Source: Brassica napus
Taxonomy: Eukaryota; Streptophyta; Magnoliopsida; Brassicales; Brassicaceae
NCBI RefSeq assembly: GCF_020379485.1
Contig: NC_063444.1
Coordinates: forward strand, 7,140,652-7,204,651
Direction: 5' to 3'
DNA: 64,000 nt
The position numbers and the translations under genes were made by a program. This document shows, one piece after another, positions 11,267-22,718 of the stretch; the first letter of the stretch is position 1, and every line of letters starts with the position of its first letter. The notes below the pieces were generated by a model. That model was given only the letters and a program-made list of their open reading frames with translations, ran no database searches and was not told the origin of the DNA.

Positions 11267-12507
11267 ATGGAAGTAGAATCAGAAACTCAAGAACTGCATA
11301 TTCATGTCAACGGCGGTAAGTAGTTTAACCACTTGTTCTGTTTCGTGTGTTCTTGTTTTACTTATGTTATTGTCCTGTTTTCATGTGTTGATCAGAACCT
11401 GAAAGGAAATCTTCAACAGAACAGAGAAGTCACAACTACTCATGGAGGTTAAGAGTGTCTCTCTACGTCATTCTCCTCTTAGCTGGAGAGACAATAGCCA
11501 CTCTCTTAGGTAGACTTTACTACGACAAAGGTGGCAACAGTATATGGCTCGAGACCTTAGTTCAGCTAGTTGGGTTTCCTTTAACCCTTCCTTGCTATTA
11601 TTACATAAAGCATGAGTCGTCTTCCAAAAATAATAACTTAACCAATAAAACAACAACTTCCTTCTTGACACTTCCTTTGGTTTACATTGGACTTGGCTTG
11701 CTTGCTGCTGGTCACAGTGTCCTGTATTCCTTTGGCTTACTCTACCTTCCTGTCTCGACATTCTCTTTGATCTCTGCGTCTCAGTTGGCTTTTAATGCTG
11801 TCTTCTCTTACTTCCTAAACTCACAGAAGTTCACACCTTGTATACTCAATTCACTTGTTCTCTTGACCATATCTTCTACACTTCTTGTCATCCAACCTGA
11901 GCCTGAATCTTCTACTTCAAACTCATCGTCCAAATACAATTATGTGATTGGATACATCTGCGCCATCGGTAGCTCAGCTGGTTATTCTCTAGTGCTCTCT
12001 TTAACAGATTATGCGTTCGAAAAGATTCTGAAGAAATACACATTCAAGGCTATTTTGGACATGGTCACATATCAGTCTTTCGTAGCTACTTGTGCAGTTG
12101 TGGTTGGACTCTTTGTAAGTGGTGGGTGGAAAATGCTGAGGACAGAGATGAAAGAGTTTACGCTTGGAGAAAACTCTTATATTTTGATAAATATTGGTGC
12201 AATGATATCTTGGCAAGCTTGTTGGATTGGTAGTGTGGGTTTGATTCTTGAAGTTTCGTCGCTTTTCTCAAACGTGATAAGCACTCTTTGTTTACCTGTT
12301 GTTCCTGTTCTTGCTGTTGTCTTCTTTCGAGATGAGATGAGTGGAATCAAGTTGATTGCAATGTTTTTGGCCATATGGGGGTTTGTTTCTTATGCTTACC
12401 AGCATTATGTTGATGATCCAAAACAAGAAGATGAGAAAGAGATTCCTCAAGGTGAAGAGGAAGAAAAAGAAACACAAGAAGAGAAAAGTAACAACATTCA
12501 GGACTAG
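11267..12507 (+). CDS. Purine permease (PUP family), first of the array
   Basis: Exons 11267-11315 and 11396-12507 join to 386 residues. The short first exon (MEVESETQELHIHVNG) and a phase-1 intron are shared by all three genes of the cluster. The protein has about ten hydrophobic segments and PUP signatures: GRLYYDKGGNS, LVQLVGFPLTLP, LYLPVSTFSLISASQLAFNA, FSYFLNSQKFTP and AIWGFVSYAYQHY. The C-terminal tail is strongly acidic and Glu/Lys-rich. PUPs are membrane transporters of adenine, cytokinins and related compounds; the substrate of this member cannot be read from sequence. Position beside the polygalacturonase relic suggests a PUP6- or PUP21-type gene, but the paralogue was not fixed. 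Confidence 0.92.
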
Positions 12508-12829
12508 ACAGAGATCCAAGATCTAAGGTTTTATAAATTTTAATAACTAAACCCGTTGTGGGATGTAACAAATCTCCTACAATAAATGATATCACTATTT
12601 GACCAAAATAAAAAAAAGATATATCTGTTTGGCTTAATATTAATCTATTTGTATATAAAATGCAACCAAACCCACATCACAAAAAGAGAGTGGAGATATT
12701 GATTCCAAAGATGCTCTGAAGATAAACGACCCTTACTTGAGGTATAAACAAAGAAGTCATACCCACTTGAAAGAAACTTTTTGATTACTGAAGTAGCTAT
12801 CGCTCTTCTCTTATGTTATCAGAATGCTT

Positions 12830-12935
12830 CCACTCACTCAGTTGATTATTTTGGCCATTTGGGCTTAGCTTCTTATGCTTTGTCAAAAAGACAACAGTCA
12901 TATTTAGGCTTGGACAAAGATCCAAGAACATTGCA
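12830..12935 (+). pseudogene. Relic of a PUP 3' end
   Basis: The stretch around 12841-12935 (gttgattattttggccattt, gcttcttatgctttg, then gacaaagatccaagaaca) resembles the last codons and 3' flank of the upstream PUP gene (KLIAMFLAIWGFVSYAY and following). It has stops and no upstream body. It is probably the remnant of a fourth copy lost from the array. Confidence 0.5.
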
Positions 12936-13239
12936 AAACCTTTATAAGTTATAGCCAGTTGCATCTAAATTAAACAGTTATATATAGTAGACACACCCCA
13001 AGAACATTGAAAACTTTTAAAATGTCAAGTGTGCTCAAGGCCACCATGTATTCTTGTATATTTTGTTAAACGTCTGAGTCCACTTCAAAAGATGCTAAAG
13101 AATAACAAAAGAAATTGAAGTAAAAAGTTATTTAAGATTGGAACTCCGTGCCCAGCCTATATTAACAACCTTACCATTAAGGGTCCCAAGAAAACTCAAA
13201 GTCAACGCTAAGCAAAAAGTTTTGTTCTTAAGAGCTGTC

Positions 13240-14431
13240 ATGGAAAGATCTCAAGAACTCAATGTCAACGGTAAGCATAAAAAAAACATCTAATATTGTA
13301 GATTCCTTTTAAATGCATCTGAAAACATGTTATATCATTTCAGGTGACCAGAACTTAGAAGCAAACCTAATAGACCATGAGGTAAATGACTCATCCTCGG
13401 TACCTCAAACCAAGAACTACAAGAAGTGGCTCAGAGTCTCCATTTATGTATTCCTTGTCCTCACCTGCCAAGCACTTTCTACAATCCTGGGCAGATTGTA
13501 TTATGAAAACGGTGGGAAGAGCACATGGATGGTAACAGTTCTCCAACGCATAGGCTTCCCTCTTTTGTTTCTATACAAATTCTTTTCACTAAACAAACAA
13601 CAAGAAAAAACAGATCCAAGTTTCATAAACACCACTCTTGTATTAGCTTACATATGTCTTGGCCTCTTAGCATCTGCCATCAGTTATATGTCTTCAGTTG
13701 GGTTGCTCTACTTACCAGTTTCTACTTTCTCCCTCATCTTTGCCTCGCAGTTAGCCTTCACCGCCTTATTCTCCTACTTCCTCAACTCTCAAAAGTTCAC
13801 TCCTGACATTGTCAACTCTCTATTTCTCCTTACTGTTTCCTCTGCACTCCTTGTGTTCAACAACGAGTCTCAAAACATAAGAAATGTCTCAAGAGTAGAG
13901 TATGTGGTAGGTTTCATATTCACCATCAGTGCCTCTGCTGGGATCGGACTGATTTTATCGCTGGTACAACTAATCCTCACAAAAGTTTTGAAGAAACCTT
14001 CGTTCTCAGCGGTCATGGACATGGCTATTTACCAGACATTAGTTTCATGCTGTGTGGTTCTGATAGGGCTTTTTGCTAGTGGGGAGTGGAAACTTATAGC
14101 AAGCGAGATGCGAAACTACAGACTCGGGAAGGTGTCATACGTTATGACTTTGTCCTCGGCTGCTATGTCCTCGCAAGTCTACACTATTGGTGCTGTGGGA
14201 TTGATCTTTGAGTCATCTTCCGTGTTCTCCAATACCGTAACTGCTGTGGGGTTGCCTATAGTTCCTGTTGTAGCAGCGATAGTTTTCCATGATAAGATGG
14301 ATGCACTGAAGATCTTCTCCATCGTTTTAGCTATATGGGGCTTCCTCTCATTTGCCTATCAGCATTACCTCGACGAAAAGAAGTTGAAGACTCGCCACAC
14401 AAACCATGTTGAGGAAGATACACAAGTCTGA
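13240..14431 (+). CDS. PUP7: Purine permease, PUP7/PUP8-like
   Basis: Exons 13240-13270 and 13344-14431 join to 372 residues. The start is MERSQELNVNG, and exon 2 opens DQNLEANLIDHEV, which I recall from A. thaliana PUP7/PUP8. Family motifs are present: TILGRLYYENGGKS, YLPVSTFSLIFASQLAFTA, FSYFLNSQKFTP and AIWGFLSFAYQHYLDEKK. About ten membrane segments are predicted by eye. It should act as a plasma-membrane or internal membrane purine/cytokinin-type carrier. The start at 13240 is preferred over frames opening inside the intron because it reproduces the exon pattern of its neighbours. PUP7 and PUP8 are close, so the symbol is tentative. Confidence 0.9.
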
Positions 14432-14812
14432 ATGTGAAAAGTATGTGTTCCTAAACCACATGTCTCATCATAAGAGAAAGATAGTCACGCGGAACAAGCA
14501 ACCATTAGAGACAAAAGAAGTTTTGAATATATTCAACCTGAAATGACCACACAACTTGTGTGTCTATGCGTGTAAGTTTTGCATGTTGTGTTTGCGTAAT
14601 GTTGATGTTTCTCCACTAAACCGGCAAAAGAAAACTTTTCTGAATGAATATTGGCTACACATTATATTCCTCCTTGACTTAACTTATCTCTTGGTCAACA
14701 ATAGTGGCATCTTAAGAAAATTAGATTCTTGACACGATAAGAGATATTTATAGCTGTGCATTTACTCATTGTGGGGGCAACTTAACCGGTGACCGATTCC
14801 TAGTCCCTGAAT

Positions 14813-14824
14813 CTATATATATAT
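14813..14824 (+). promoter_or_regulatory. TATA box of third PUP gene
   Basis: ctatatatatat lies about 125 bp upstream of the ATG at 14950, consistent with a core promoter and a leader of about 100 bp. Confidence 0.45.
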
Positions 14825-14949
14825 GGCTATCATTTGGTAGCATATTAGCAACCAAGAGACCTTGATAGTAAGATCACTACCTTATACTTATAATTTGTTC
14901 AGAACCTCCTCCTTGTCCATCTCCAAGGAGGTATAAACTACCATCCACC

Positions 14950-16246
14950 ATGAATGGTGATCAAGAACTACAAGTCATCGGTGAGTATCTTACTCGTCTT
15001 TCATCTTCACAAATGAAAGAAAAAGATGATTATGTTATCTTATTGTTTAAATACATAAAACTGTAAGCTAATTTTTGGTGTTCTCTTCCCTAACTTACCA
15101 GTTCAGCAGGGAAAAGAACCAAACACAACAGTACAAGAAGAAAGAAACCAAACAGGAGTAACTCACTCAAACACATACAAACGGTGGCTCCGGGTGGCGG
15201 TCTATACATTCTTTGTCATCTCAGGTCAATCAGTTGCTACAATTCTGGGAAGAATCTACTATGACAACGGAGGAAACAGCAAGTGGCTAGCAACGGTTGT
15301 TCAACTCGTAGGCTTTCCTGTTCTGCTTCCATATTATCTATTGTCAATCAAAACACATACAACAACTCATAGAGATGATGGCAAAGCAGCCTCACTTAAG
15401 AACCGTGTGTTGGTTTACGTAGTTCTTGGAGTTCTTGTAGGAGCAGATTGCTATTTATACTCCATAGGACTGCTTTACCTACCTGTTTCAACCTATTCAC
15501 TCATCTGTGCATCTCAGCTAGCCTTCAACGCTTTCTTCTCTTATTTCCTCAACTCACAGAAGCTCACTCCCATCATTTTGAATTCTCTTTTGCTCCTAAC
15601 TATATCCTCCACCCTCCTCGCCTTCAACAACGAGGATTCAAACTCTCAGAAAGTTACAAAAGCACAGTATGTCACAAGCTTCTTATGCACTATCGGTGCT
15701 TCTGCTGGGTTTGGTCTAGTCTTATCCTTACAACAGCTAGCATTCCGTAGAGTACTAAAGAGGCAGACTTTCACAGAAGTTATGGATATGATCATCTACA
15801 TGAGTCTAGTGGCCAGCTGTGTTAGCTTGGTGGGGCTTTTCGCTAGCAGCGAGTGGAAAACTCTAAGCAGTGAGATGGACAACTATAAGCTTGGGAAGGT
15901 GTCTTACGTTATGAACCTGGTGTGGACAGCTATTACCTGGCAAGTATTCAACATCGGCGGCACGGGACTGATCTTTGAGCTTTCCTCTCTGTTCTCAAAT
16001 GCGATAAGCGTATTGGGGCTGCCCGTGGTTCCTATTATGGCTGTCATAATTTTTCATGATAAAATGAATGGGTTAAAGGTGATTTCTATGATCTTGGCTA
16101 TTTGGGGTTTCATGTCCTATGTCTACCAACACTATCTTGATGACAAAAACTTGAAGAGAAGTGTTGGAATCCAAAGAGTAGAATCCTCTGACACAACAGA
16201 AGCAGAAGGACCAAATGGGCAAAAGATAGAGACGTCAGCAAGCTGA
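14950..16246 (+). CDS. PUP10: Purine permease, PUP10-like
   Basis: Exons 14950-14980 and 15102-16246 join to 391 residues, close to the length I recall for A. thaliana PUP10. The N-terminus MNGDQELQVI and the block TFFVISGQSVATILGRIYYD fit PUP10. Other motifs are WLATVVQLVGFPVLLPYY, YLPVSTYSLICASQLAFNA, WQVFNIGGTGLIFELSSLFS and AIWGFMSYVYQHYLDD. The role is membrane transport of purine-type substrates. The stop lies 166 bp from the stop codon of the convergent ALG14 gene, so their 3' UTRs are close or overlap. PUP9 is the alternative assignment. Confidence 0.92.
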
Positions 16247-16412
16247 TTACAAAATTTCATTGATTATACTTGCGTTCGGAGCAACCAAAGATGAGTAGCA
16301 TTACGAAAAATGTATTTCAACACTGTAGTGAAAGATAGGGTGTAAACTTTGTAGCTATTCTAAGTTGTTGTAATGCAATTTATGTAATGAGGATAGTTCC
16401 CAAAATCAAAGC

Positions 16413-17507
16413 TTACATCAGGCAACCAACATAGTGAGCCCGAGGATACTTGTTTTGCAGTTGTGGCCATTGAACAAAGAACTGATCAGCTAGCCTTAAC
16501 CTGTAAAGCAGCAATCCACTTAATGAGAGCTTCTTAACTCTTGCTACACTCTCAACATAAAAGATCGATGACCATCTGATTCCCACCACCTGCGACCAAC
16601 CAAATAAAGATACAAGCACTTGATAAAACTTGTACATATAATAGAGAAACTGTGATTTACAGTCTGTTTTATTTTTGCCATTAAAGGTCATCCAAAAAAG
16701 AAGAGTAATAGATAATCAGAAGTGGGTATACCTTGAACAAGAAAGCGATCACACAGAGAGGAATACATGTCCCAGGACCATTACAAAGAATCTGAAAAAC
16801 TTTCAACCACATTTAGTTTTATGAAGCCTTAAAGATAATAAGAAAACAATGAGATTAAAAAAAGCTATACCACTTGGGGTCTGATCCGGATCATTAGCCA
16901 GAGAGCGTGAACAGTGGCAAGAATGGTAGTCCAAACAGAAGTCACATAAGACTGACCAACTTCTCGACTCCGGTAAATTTGAGTGTATTGTAAGGAGTCT
17001 TCCTTAACAGCAGGCTACCATCAAACGTAAATAGCCAAATCAGTTTGACGCATCATCAACCAACCACACAAGATACAAATCGCCCGCATATTGCCAAATA
17101 CATAAAGCGTATGTATATATACCTTGTCAGCTAGAGAGTCTTCAAAGGAACGAGCTTTGTGGAGACTCATGTTATCAGTAGCTGCAGCGATGTAAAACCT
17201 GGGGGTGAATCTGTCCATGCGCAAAACAGAGAGGAGACTCAACATCTCTGCCGTGTGTCCCCCTACATAACAACATTTTCATCTAATCAACTGAATATGA
17301 CAAAATAAGCAATGACTGTTTCTTACCAGAACCAAGAACAATAAGAGTAGTAAACGATCGTGAAGCTCCTTTGGGAAAGGGTTTGCCACACTGGTACATA
17401 ACATATAGTACACGGACCACTAGAACAATCACCAAACTAAGCATGAAGGAACTGATGCTAAATCTTGAGAGCATCTTGGAGTAAAAGCAGCAGTGGTGTT
17501 CCTCCAT
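16413..17507 (-). CDS. ALG14: UDP-GlcNAc transferase subunit ALG14 homologue, 5 exons
   Basis: Minus-strand exons 17327-17507, 17123-17262, 16871-17014, 16732-16791 and 16413-16589 join to 233 residues, the usual plant ALG14 length. An N-terminal hydrophobic anchor (MLSLVIVLVVRVLYVMY) precedes LIVLGSGGHTAEML, the Gly-rich ALG14 motif, then RFYIAAATDNMS, LCNGPGTCIPLC and GIRWSSIFYVESVARVKKLS, ending ARAHYVGCLM-like (PRAHYVGCLM). ALG14 anchors ALG13 at the ER membrane; together they add the second GlcNAc to dolichol-linked glycan. All introns have GT/AG ends. A 5' UTR intron is possible (gtgagc donor read on the minus strand near 17835). Confidence 0.95.
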
Positions 17508-18202
17508 GATCTTGTTATAACTCTCTTCTCCTTACAGTCGAAACAATATGAAAATTCAGACAATGAGATCTATCTATGTCTAAAGCTTATGAATCAAAAT
17601 CAAACATTTAGAAACAACACAAAAGAAAAGCAGATTGGTCTTAGAGAAATTAGAAAAAAGGATTGAACTTTGAGCTTAGATTCGATTCAAACTCAAACCA
17701 ACATGAATAAAAACGAATCGTTAAAATCTGATCGATTTGAAAAAAAAAGGGGTTGAGCATTGAGCTAGATTCGGCATCGTAGTCGAGAAAACAAACATAC
17801 TACCGTTCAACGGGGGAGGAAGAAGAAGAAGAAGAAGCTCACCGGAAAGGATTGGAGTTGATTTTACATTGGTCACCGCCCTGTCTCTTTATTTTCTTAC
17901 GTTGGATTTGGCTATTGCTTAAGAACTCTATTTTTTTAGTTTGCAAAACTCTATATTTGAAGTTCCAAAACTAAAACTTTATATCAAACTTCAAAATTAT
18001 TTATATTTTACACTATGATCTTTATATTTGTCATAGTTGATGTAAATTCATAAAACTTTTATAAATAACTAGTACATATATATAAATATTACATAAATAT
18101 TAATTAAAAAAATCTTACAATAAAATATAAAATTATAAATAAAAGTACATAATTAAATATTAAACTGCAAGCAAATACTACATTATTCCATAAAATTATT
18201 TC

Positions 18203-18849
18203 TAGGGGTGAGCATTCGGATTCGGTACGGATTTAATCGGGTTTCGGATTTAAAGATTTCAATCCCATTCAGGTATTTCTAAATTTTGGTTCGGGTTCGG
18301 TTCGGATCTTTGCGGATTCTGATAACCCATTTAAAATTATTTTAAAATTTTTAGTATTCATTATATGCTTAAAATTTCTCAAAATCTATAAAAAAAATAA
18401 TATATTACATATAAATTTGTATAATATATGTCAAAATACCTAAAATTAATATAAAAATTGGTTTGATTTGAATATTTGGATAGAAAATCAATAGATATTT
18501 CAAGCATTTTGGTGTTTTTAATATATTTTAGCTATTTTAGACATTTACTTTTAACTATTTATGTATATTTTCAAGTATTTTAGACAACTTAAAAGTATCT
18601 TATATATTTTGGATGTTTTTAATATATATTAAATCTAAAAATAAGTAATATATTTAGGTATATAAATCTATTTCGGTTACATTCGGGTACCCGAGATACT
18701 TCGGTTCGGGTCGGGTTCGTTTCGGTTCTTTAGATACCAAAATTTTGAACCCGTTCGGATATTTAATCAATTTCGGTTCGGGTTTGGTACTACTTTTTTG
18801 GATCGGGTTCGGTTCGGTTTTTCGGATCCGGGTTTTTTGCCCAACCCTA
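18203..18849. mobile_element. Non-autonomous hAT element, 647 bp, 8-bp TSD
   Basis: The left end taggggtgagca pairs with the right end tgcccaaccta-type terminus (tgcccaaccc then ta). attatttc flanks both sides exactly (18195-18202 and 18850-18857), the 8-bp duplication expected for hAT. The body contains many ttcggttcgggttcgg-type repeats near both ends and no transposase frame. Confidence 0.85.
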
Positions 18850-18924
18850 ATTATTTCCGTAATGCTCCCATATATGATTAACTAGTGCATTTTGAAGTAA
18901 GAAATGATTCTCTTTTTTTTTATT

Positions 18925-19319
18925 TGTAGATTACGAGCCAAAAATTGTTGAAATCGGATATCCTCATAATATGGCCGTTGATAGTTTGATATCATCAAAC
19001 GAAACAATCCTTGATCTTTTAAACGAAAGTACAACAAGCAAGGAAAAATGTCATGAGATGATTGAATTACGACTGCAAAATGAAGCAAAAAAGTTAGCTT
19101 TTAAAGAAGTAAAAGACGAAAATAAAATATTGCTAAAAACTTAGCTTTTATCGATGATGTTAATATTCGTGAATACATTCGATCTGAACAAGAAAGAATC
19201 GTACGAAAAAGGCGTCAAGAGCAACAACAACAATCATCTTCGGTTAAACAAAATTTGTTTGGACAATATTTTGGAGATTTGGGAGGTTCCGGAGCAAATT
19301 TACCAGACTATTAGTGTTG
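18925..19319 (+). pseudogene. NAM-associated / Harbinger ORF C-terminal remnant
   Basis: Plus-strand translation gives IVEIGYPHNMAVDSLISSNE, KEKCHEMIELRLQNEAKKLA and DENKILLK, then after a one-base loss in an A run LAFIDDVNIREYIRSEQE, RKRRQEQQQQ and FGQYFGDLGGSGANLPDY with a stop. This is the C-terminal pattern of the Myb/trihelix-like DNA-binding proteins encoded by PIF/Harbinger elements and related host genes. The N-terminal DNA-binding half is missing. Confidence 0.6.
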
Positions 19320-20172
19320 TTATAATATTTAAATTTGAGTGATAACTATGTCTCCATGTGTAGTTTTAATAAGTTTTTATTATGGTTTTTTGTAATATTC
19401 TTGTTGTTTAATTCTAATTTTAAAATGTTATAAATCTTGTTTAAAATTTTTTTATTTAATTTCATGTGTAAAACTTAAATTTATAAAACAAATTTGAAAT
19501 ATTTATGAAATATAAAAGTTTTAAGGATTAAAACAATAAACAAAAAAATATTTAAGAATTATAAATATGATGTATGATTGTAAAGACCAAAATGCAAATA
19601 AAAAAGTGAAATTTTAAATCTGAAGTTTTGAAAAGTGAAAATCTATATTTGGAGTTTCACTCTTCAAAAGTTTTGAAGTTTTTTTTTGAGATAAAAAAAC
19701 TTTATATTTGGAATTCAGTTTCTTTTTGAGATGCTCTTAGAATATCTTGGTTTAATTCGGTTTTTAGCTGAAAAGAAAACGAAAGTTCAGAACCGGGTTT
19801 AAATTGCGCATTGGGGCGAGCTTTTTTAATCACCACTCACAAGAAGCATGAAGAACAAACAAGAGATTCGGTTTCCTATTCTCATTTTTACACCGTATCT
19901 ATAAACTCTCTAACAAACACATGGCCCCAATAATAGACATGCACGTGTGAAAGTGGGCTGCACTTTTTAAAGCCCACGATAAAGAGAAAAGCGGCATGTA
20001 AGTTGAGAAACATTGTCCCACATCCGAAACATAGAATTGAAATTCCTTTTCTCTTCCACAATAAAATACGTAGTAGATTGCTTCAGCTATTCTTCATCGG
20101 CCTCTGTTTGGCCGATCCGTTTGGTAGCCTGTGGCATGCCAATGATGAATTTAAACTTTTAACGCTTCTACA

Positions 20173-20372
20173 TTTTTTTTTTCTTTTTTGATTATCCAGG
20201 TATCCGGACCTCTCACTTAGTCCGACTATTCCACCGCGTCCAACCGGAACTGGCGAGGAATGTCCTGGAGGCCAAACGGAAACCATGTTAAATCCGCTGT
20301 GGCCGGGGCTCGAACTCGTGATGGCGGACACCTAAGCCGAGGTTCTTTTACCACCAGACCACGATGCCCAGT
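20173..20372 (-). mobile_element. tRNA-derived SINE, about 200 bp
   Basis: On the minus strand the element starts GGGCATCGTGGTCTGGTGGT, an A-box-like tRNA promoter, followed about 45 bp later by GAGTTCGAGCCCC, a good B box. An unrelated body ends in an A-rich tail (20173-20190 on the plus strand). ttctaca flanks both sides (20166-20172 and 20373-20379) as target duplication. It is an RNA polymerase III-transcribed retroposon mobilised by LINE machinery. Confidence 0.8.
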
Positions 20373-20379
20373 TTCTACA

Positions 20380-22060
20380 ATTTTTTTTCTTACACGGTTA
20401 AGTTTTTTATTTTTTTTTTAAAACAAAATATTTTGATATTGTTTTAAGCATATTTTTTTTTCATTCACATAATTTGTGTTGAAACTCTTTTTGTAGAAAC
20501 AAATCAGGTTTGAATGAACAAATTGTAAAATTCTTTTCACACAGTTTTGAGGATTTTTTTAATTTTTATTTCTCTCATAGTACATGTAGTAAAACTTTTT
20601 TTCTAGAAACCGTGTAGTTTCAGAAGAACAAATATTGAAATCCGTTTTTTGTTTTCTTTAATATTTTGATAAATTTAGTTGTTGAAGAATAACTTTCTTT
20701 TAAATAAAATGTAAATTAGTTTTGTTCTCAAAACATTTTTCATGTTTACTGTATAAAACAGTGTGTTTCATTTGTTTAAAGATCGGGGTAGTGGTGTTTA
20801 TGAGAACAAAGCAAATTTAAATCAAACAACATAAAATAGTTATATAATTTATATACAATCACACACATATTTGCGTTGAACTAAGCGGGAACAAAAAATA
20901 ATCAAAAAAGTCCAAGAATAGACTAACTAATAAAACAACTATATTATGTTTGAAACAGTGTCAAATACTAAATCAACTAGATTAAGACTCGCGCCTTGCA
21001 TTATATATATAAATTATTTTATGTATTATATGTTCTTACATATTATGAAATAATAAATATATATTGAATAATTAAAAGTCAGTAACTATTACATATATAA
21101 TTAAATTGGTGCGAACGTATAAATCAATTTTATTAATCCAAACATTTTTTTAAAAAAAATTGATAGGATATGTAATTAAATTTAAATTATATTAACATAC
21201 ATAGTATATTTTTAATATTAATGTCTATTTTTTTTTTTTTAAATGATGCTTTCTACTCATATGTTTTTTTATCATGTGTATTTTTAATGGCAAAAACTTT
21301 AAATTACTGATAACAAAACTTTTATTGTGGGATTAATAATTTTAGTAATTGATAAAAATTTATCAATGTTAGTTCAAAACTTTTATCAAAAAAAATTATT
21401 CAAAGTAAATTTTGAAACTAAAATATTTATTTATTCAATATGGTTTATAGTTTAATTTAGAATGATATATATACATATATATTTTAAATCTTAATGATTA
21501 ATTAAATTAGACTTTTACTTATATAATTTTGTAATCATTTGTATTTTGTTATAACAAAAATTTTAAACCATGGATCGCAAAATTTGAATGTGAGACTTTT
21601 AACAGTTTTAATAATTTATAGTCATTTTTTTAAATTCAAAATATAAAATATACAGAAAAATATAAATTTTTATAATATGGTTATTGTGTTTTTAAAAATA
21701 TTATTTTAATAGTTTTAAATTAAACAAATTTGATAGAAGATACTTTTTTTTATCAAATCTTTATTATTCAAAATTATTAATTGTCATATATACTCTACCC
21801 ACATTAGGCAATTCCGTAATCTTTATTTAATGAAATAATAAATGATATTAATAATTAATTTATGGTTAGTTTAATAAAAAGCTTATTATATAATGAGATG
21901 GACCAACCTATTTCTCTAATAATTCTAAGAATCATCCTATTGATGACATGTGGCTACAAAAAGAAGTTGTAATGTTTCACAAATAATATATAGGGGATAT
22001 ACACCTTAAGAGTAATAGACTTATATCTTTCTATCGACCTTCTATAACCAAAATCAGGCT
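20380..22060. other. AT-rich region, nothing recognised
   Basis: Very AT-rich, with long T runs and no coding frame, RNA gene or clear repeat boundary that I can support. Confidence 0.5.
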
Positions 22061-22079
22061 TAAAAAAAATTTAACATCA

Positions 22080-22240
22080 CAACTAGTTGGTTCGTCTAGT
22101 CTTCGGAGATCCTGCCAATCCTATGAACCCTGACCCGGTTGTGCGGAATCGAATCCCCTCTCAAGATGAAATTCAAGTCGATTACTCATTGCCGATGATT
22201 GGAGTGTGGACGACAACCATACAGTGCAATACAAAGCTTT
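22080..22240 (+). mobile_element. Possible second tRNA-derived SINE
   Basis: actagttggttcgtctagt (about 22082) resembles an A box and ggaatcgaatcccc (about 22145) a B box, at spacing normal for a tRNA-derived head. The 3' end and target duplication were not established, so this is tentative. Confidence 0.35.
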
Positions 22241-22393
22241 TTTATTTTACCTAATAAATTTTTGTAAAATTTTCATCATCTAAATTGTCCGTTTCGGTTT
22301 AGGTTATTAACAAACTAAAACTAAAGCACAAACGTAGAAGATGGGGTAAAAATAGTATGTCGCTGTTAAAAGGGTCGGTCGATGGTAACAATA

Positions 22394-22600
22394 GAACATG
22401 ATTATTGCGGGGTTCTTAAGGTAGAGTTCTTAACGGAATATAAGAACTCGCCTCTTAACTTTTAACTAAAAAAAGTTTAGAACCGGCTCTTAAATAAGAG
22501 TTTTAAGAACCGGTTCTTAGCTTTTTTAATTAAAAGTTAAGAGACGGGTTCTTATATTCCGATAAGAACCCCACTTTAAGAACTTCCAATAATCATGCTT
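22394..22600. mobile_element. Fold-back Harbinger-type MITE
   Basis: The two halves are long imperfect inverted repeats: gaacatgattattg at the left, caataatcatgctt at the right, with matching blocks such as gaatataagaactcg / gggttcttatattcc. The whole unit can form a hairpin of about 90 bp per arm. TTA follows at 22601; the left flank is ATA. Confidence 0.65.
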
Positions 22601-22604
22601 TTAA

Positions 22605-22715
22605 GAGCGTGATTAACCTGGAATTCTTAGAATGGAGTTCTTATCGGAAGTTAAGAAACAGTTTCTTAACTTACGCTAATAACCCCACTCTCAGAACCCC
22701 AGATTAATAATGGTG
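22605..22715. mobile_element. Short Harbinger-type MITE, TSD TAA
   Basis: Left end gagcgtgattaacc and right end gattaataatggtg are imperfect inverted repeats that extend inward. TAA flanks both sides (22602-22604, 22716-22718). It abuts the preceding MITE with four bases between them. Confidence 0.65.
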
Positions 22716-22718
22716 TAA

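Larger units (their letters stand above)
17922..19736 (+). mobile_element. Harbinger-type element remnant with nested hAT
   Basis: The right end gagatgctc followed by TTA (19737-19739) resembles Harbinger termini. TTA also precedes 17922, but the left terminal repeat is poor, so the left bound is uncertain. Both flanks carry inverted AT-rich subterminal sequence (ctctatatttgaagttcc on the left; tatatttggagtttcactc on the right). Inside are a NAM-associated coding remnant and a hAT insertion, listed separately. Confidence 0.4.

Noticed and set aside
20295..20372. A tRNA gene on the minus strand
   Set aside because: A and B boxes are present, but no cloverleaf with an acceptor stem can be closed, and the sequence continues into a SINE body with poly-A and target duplication.
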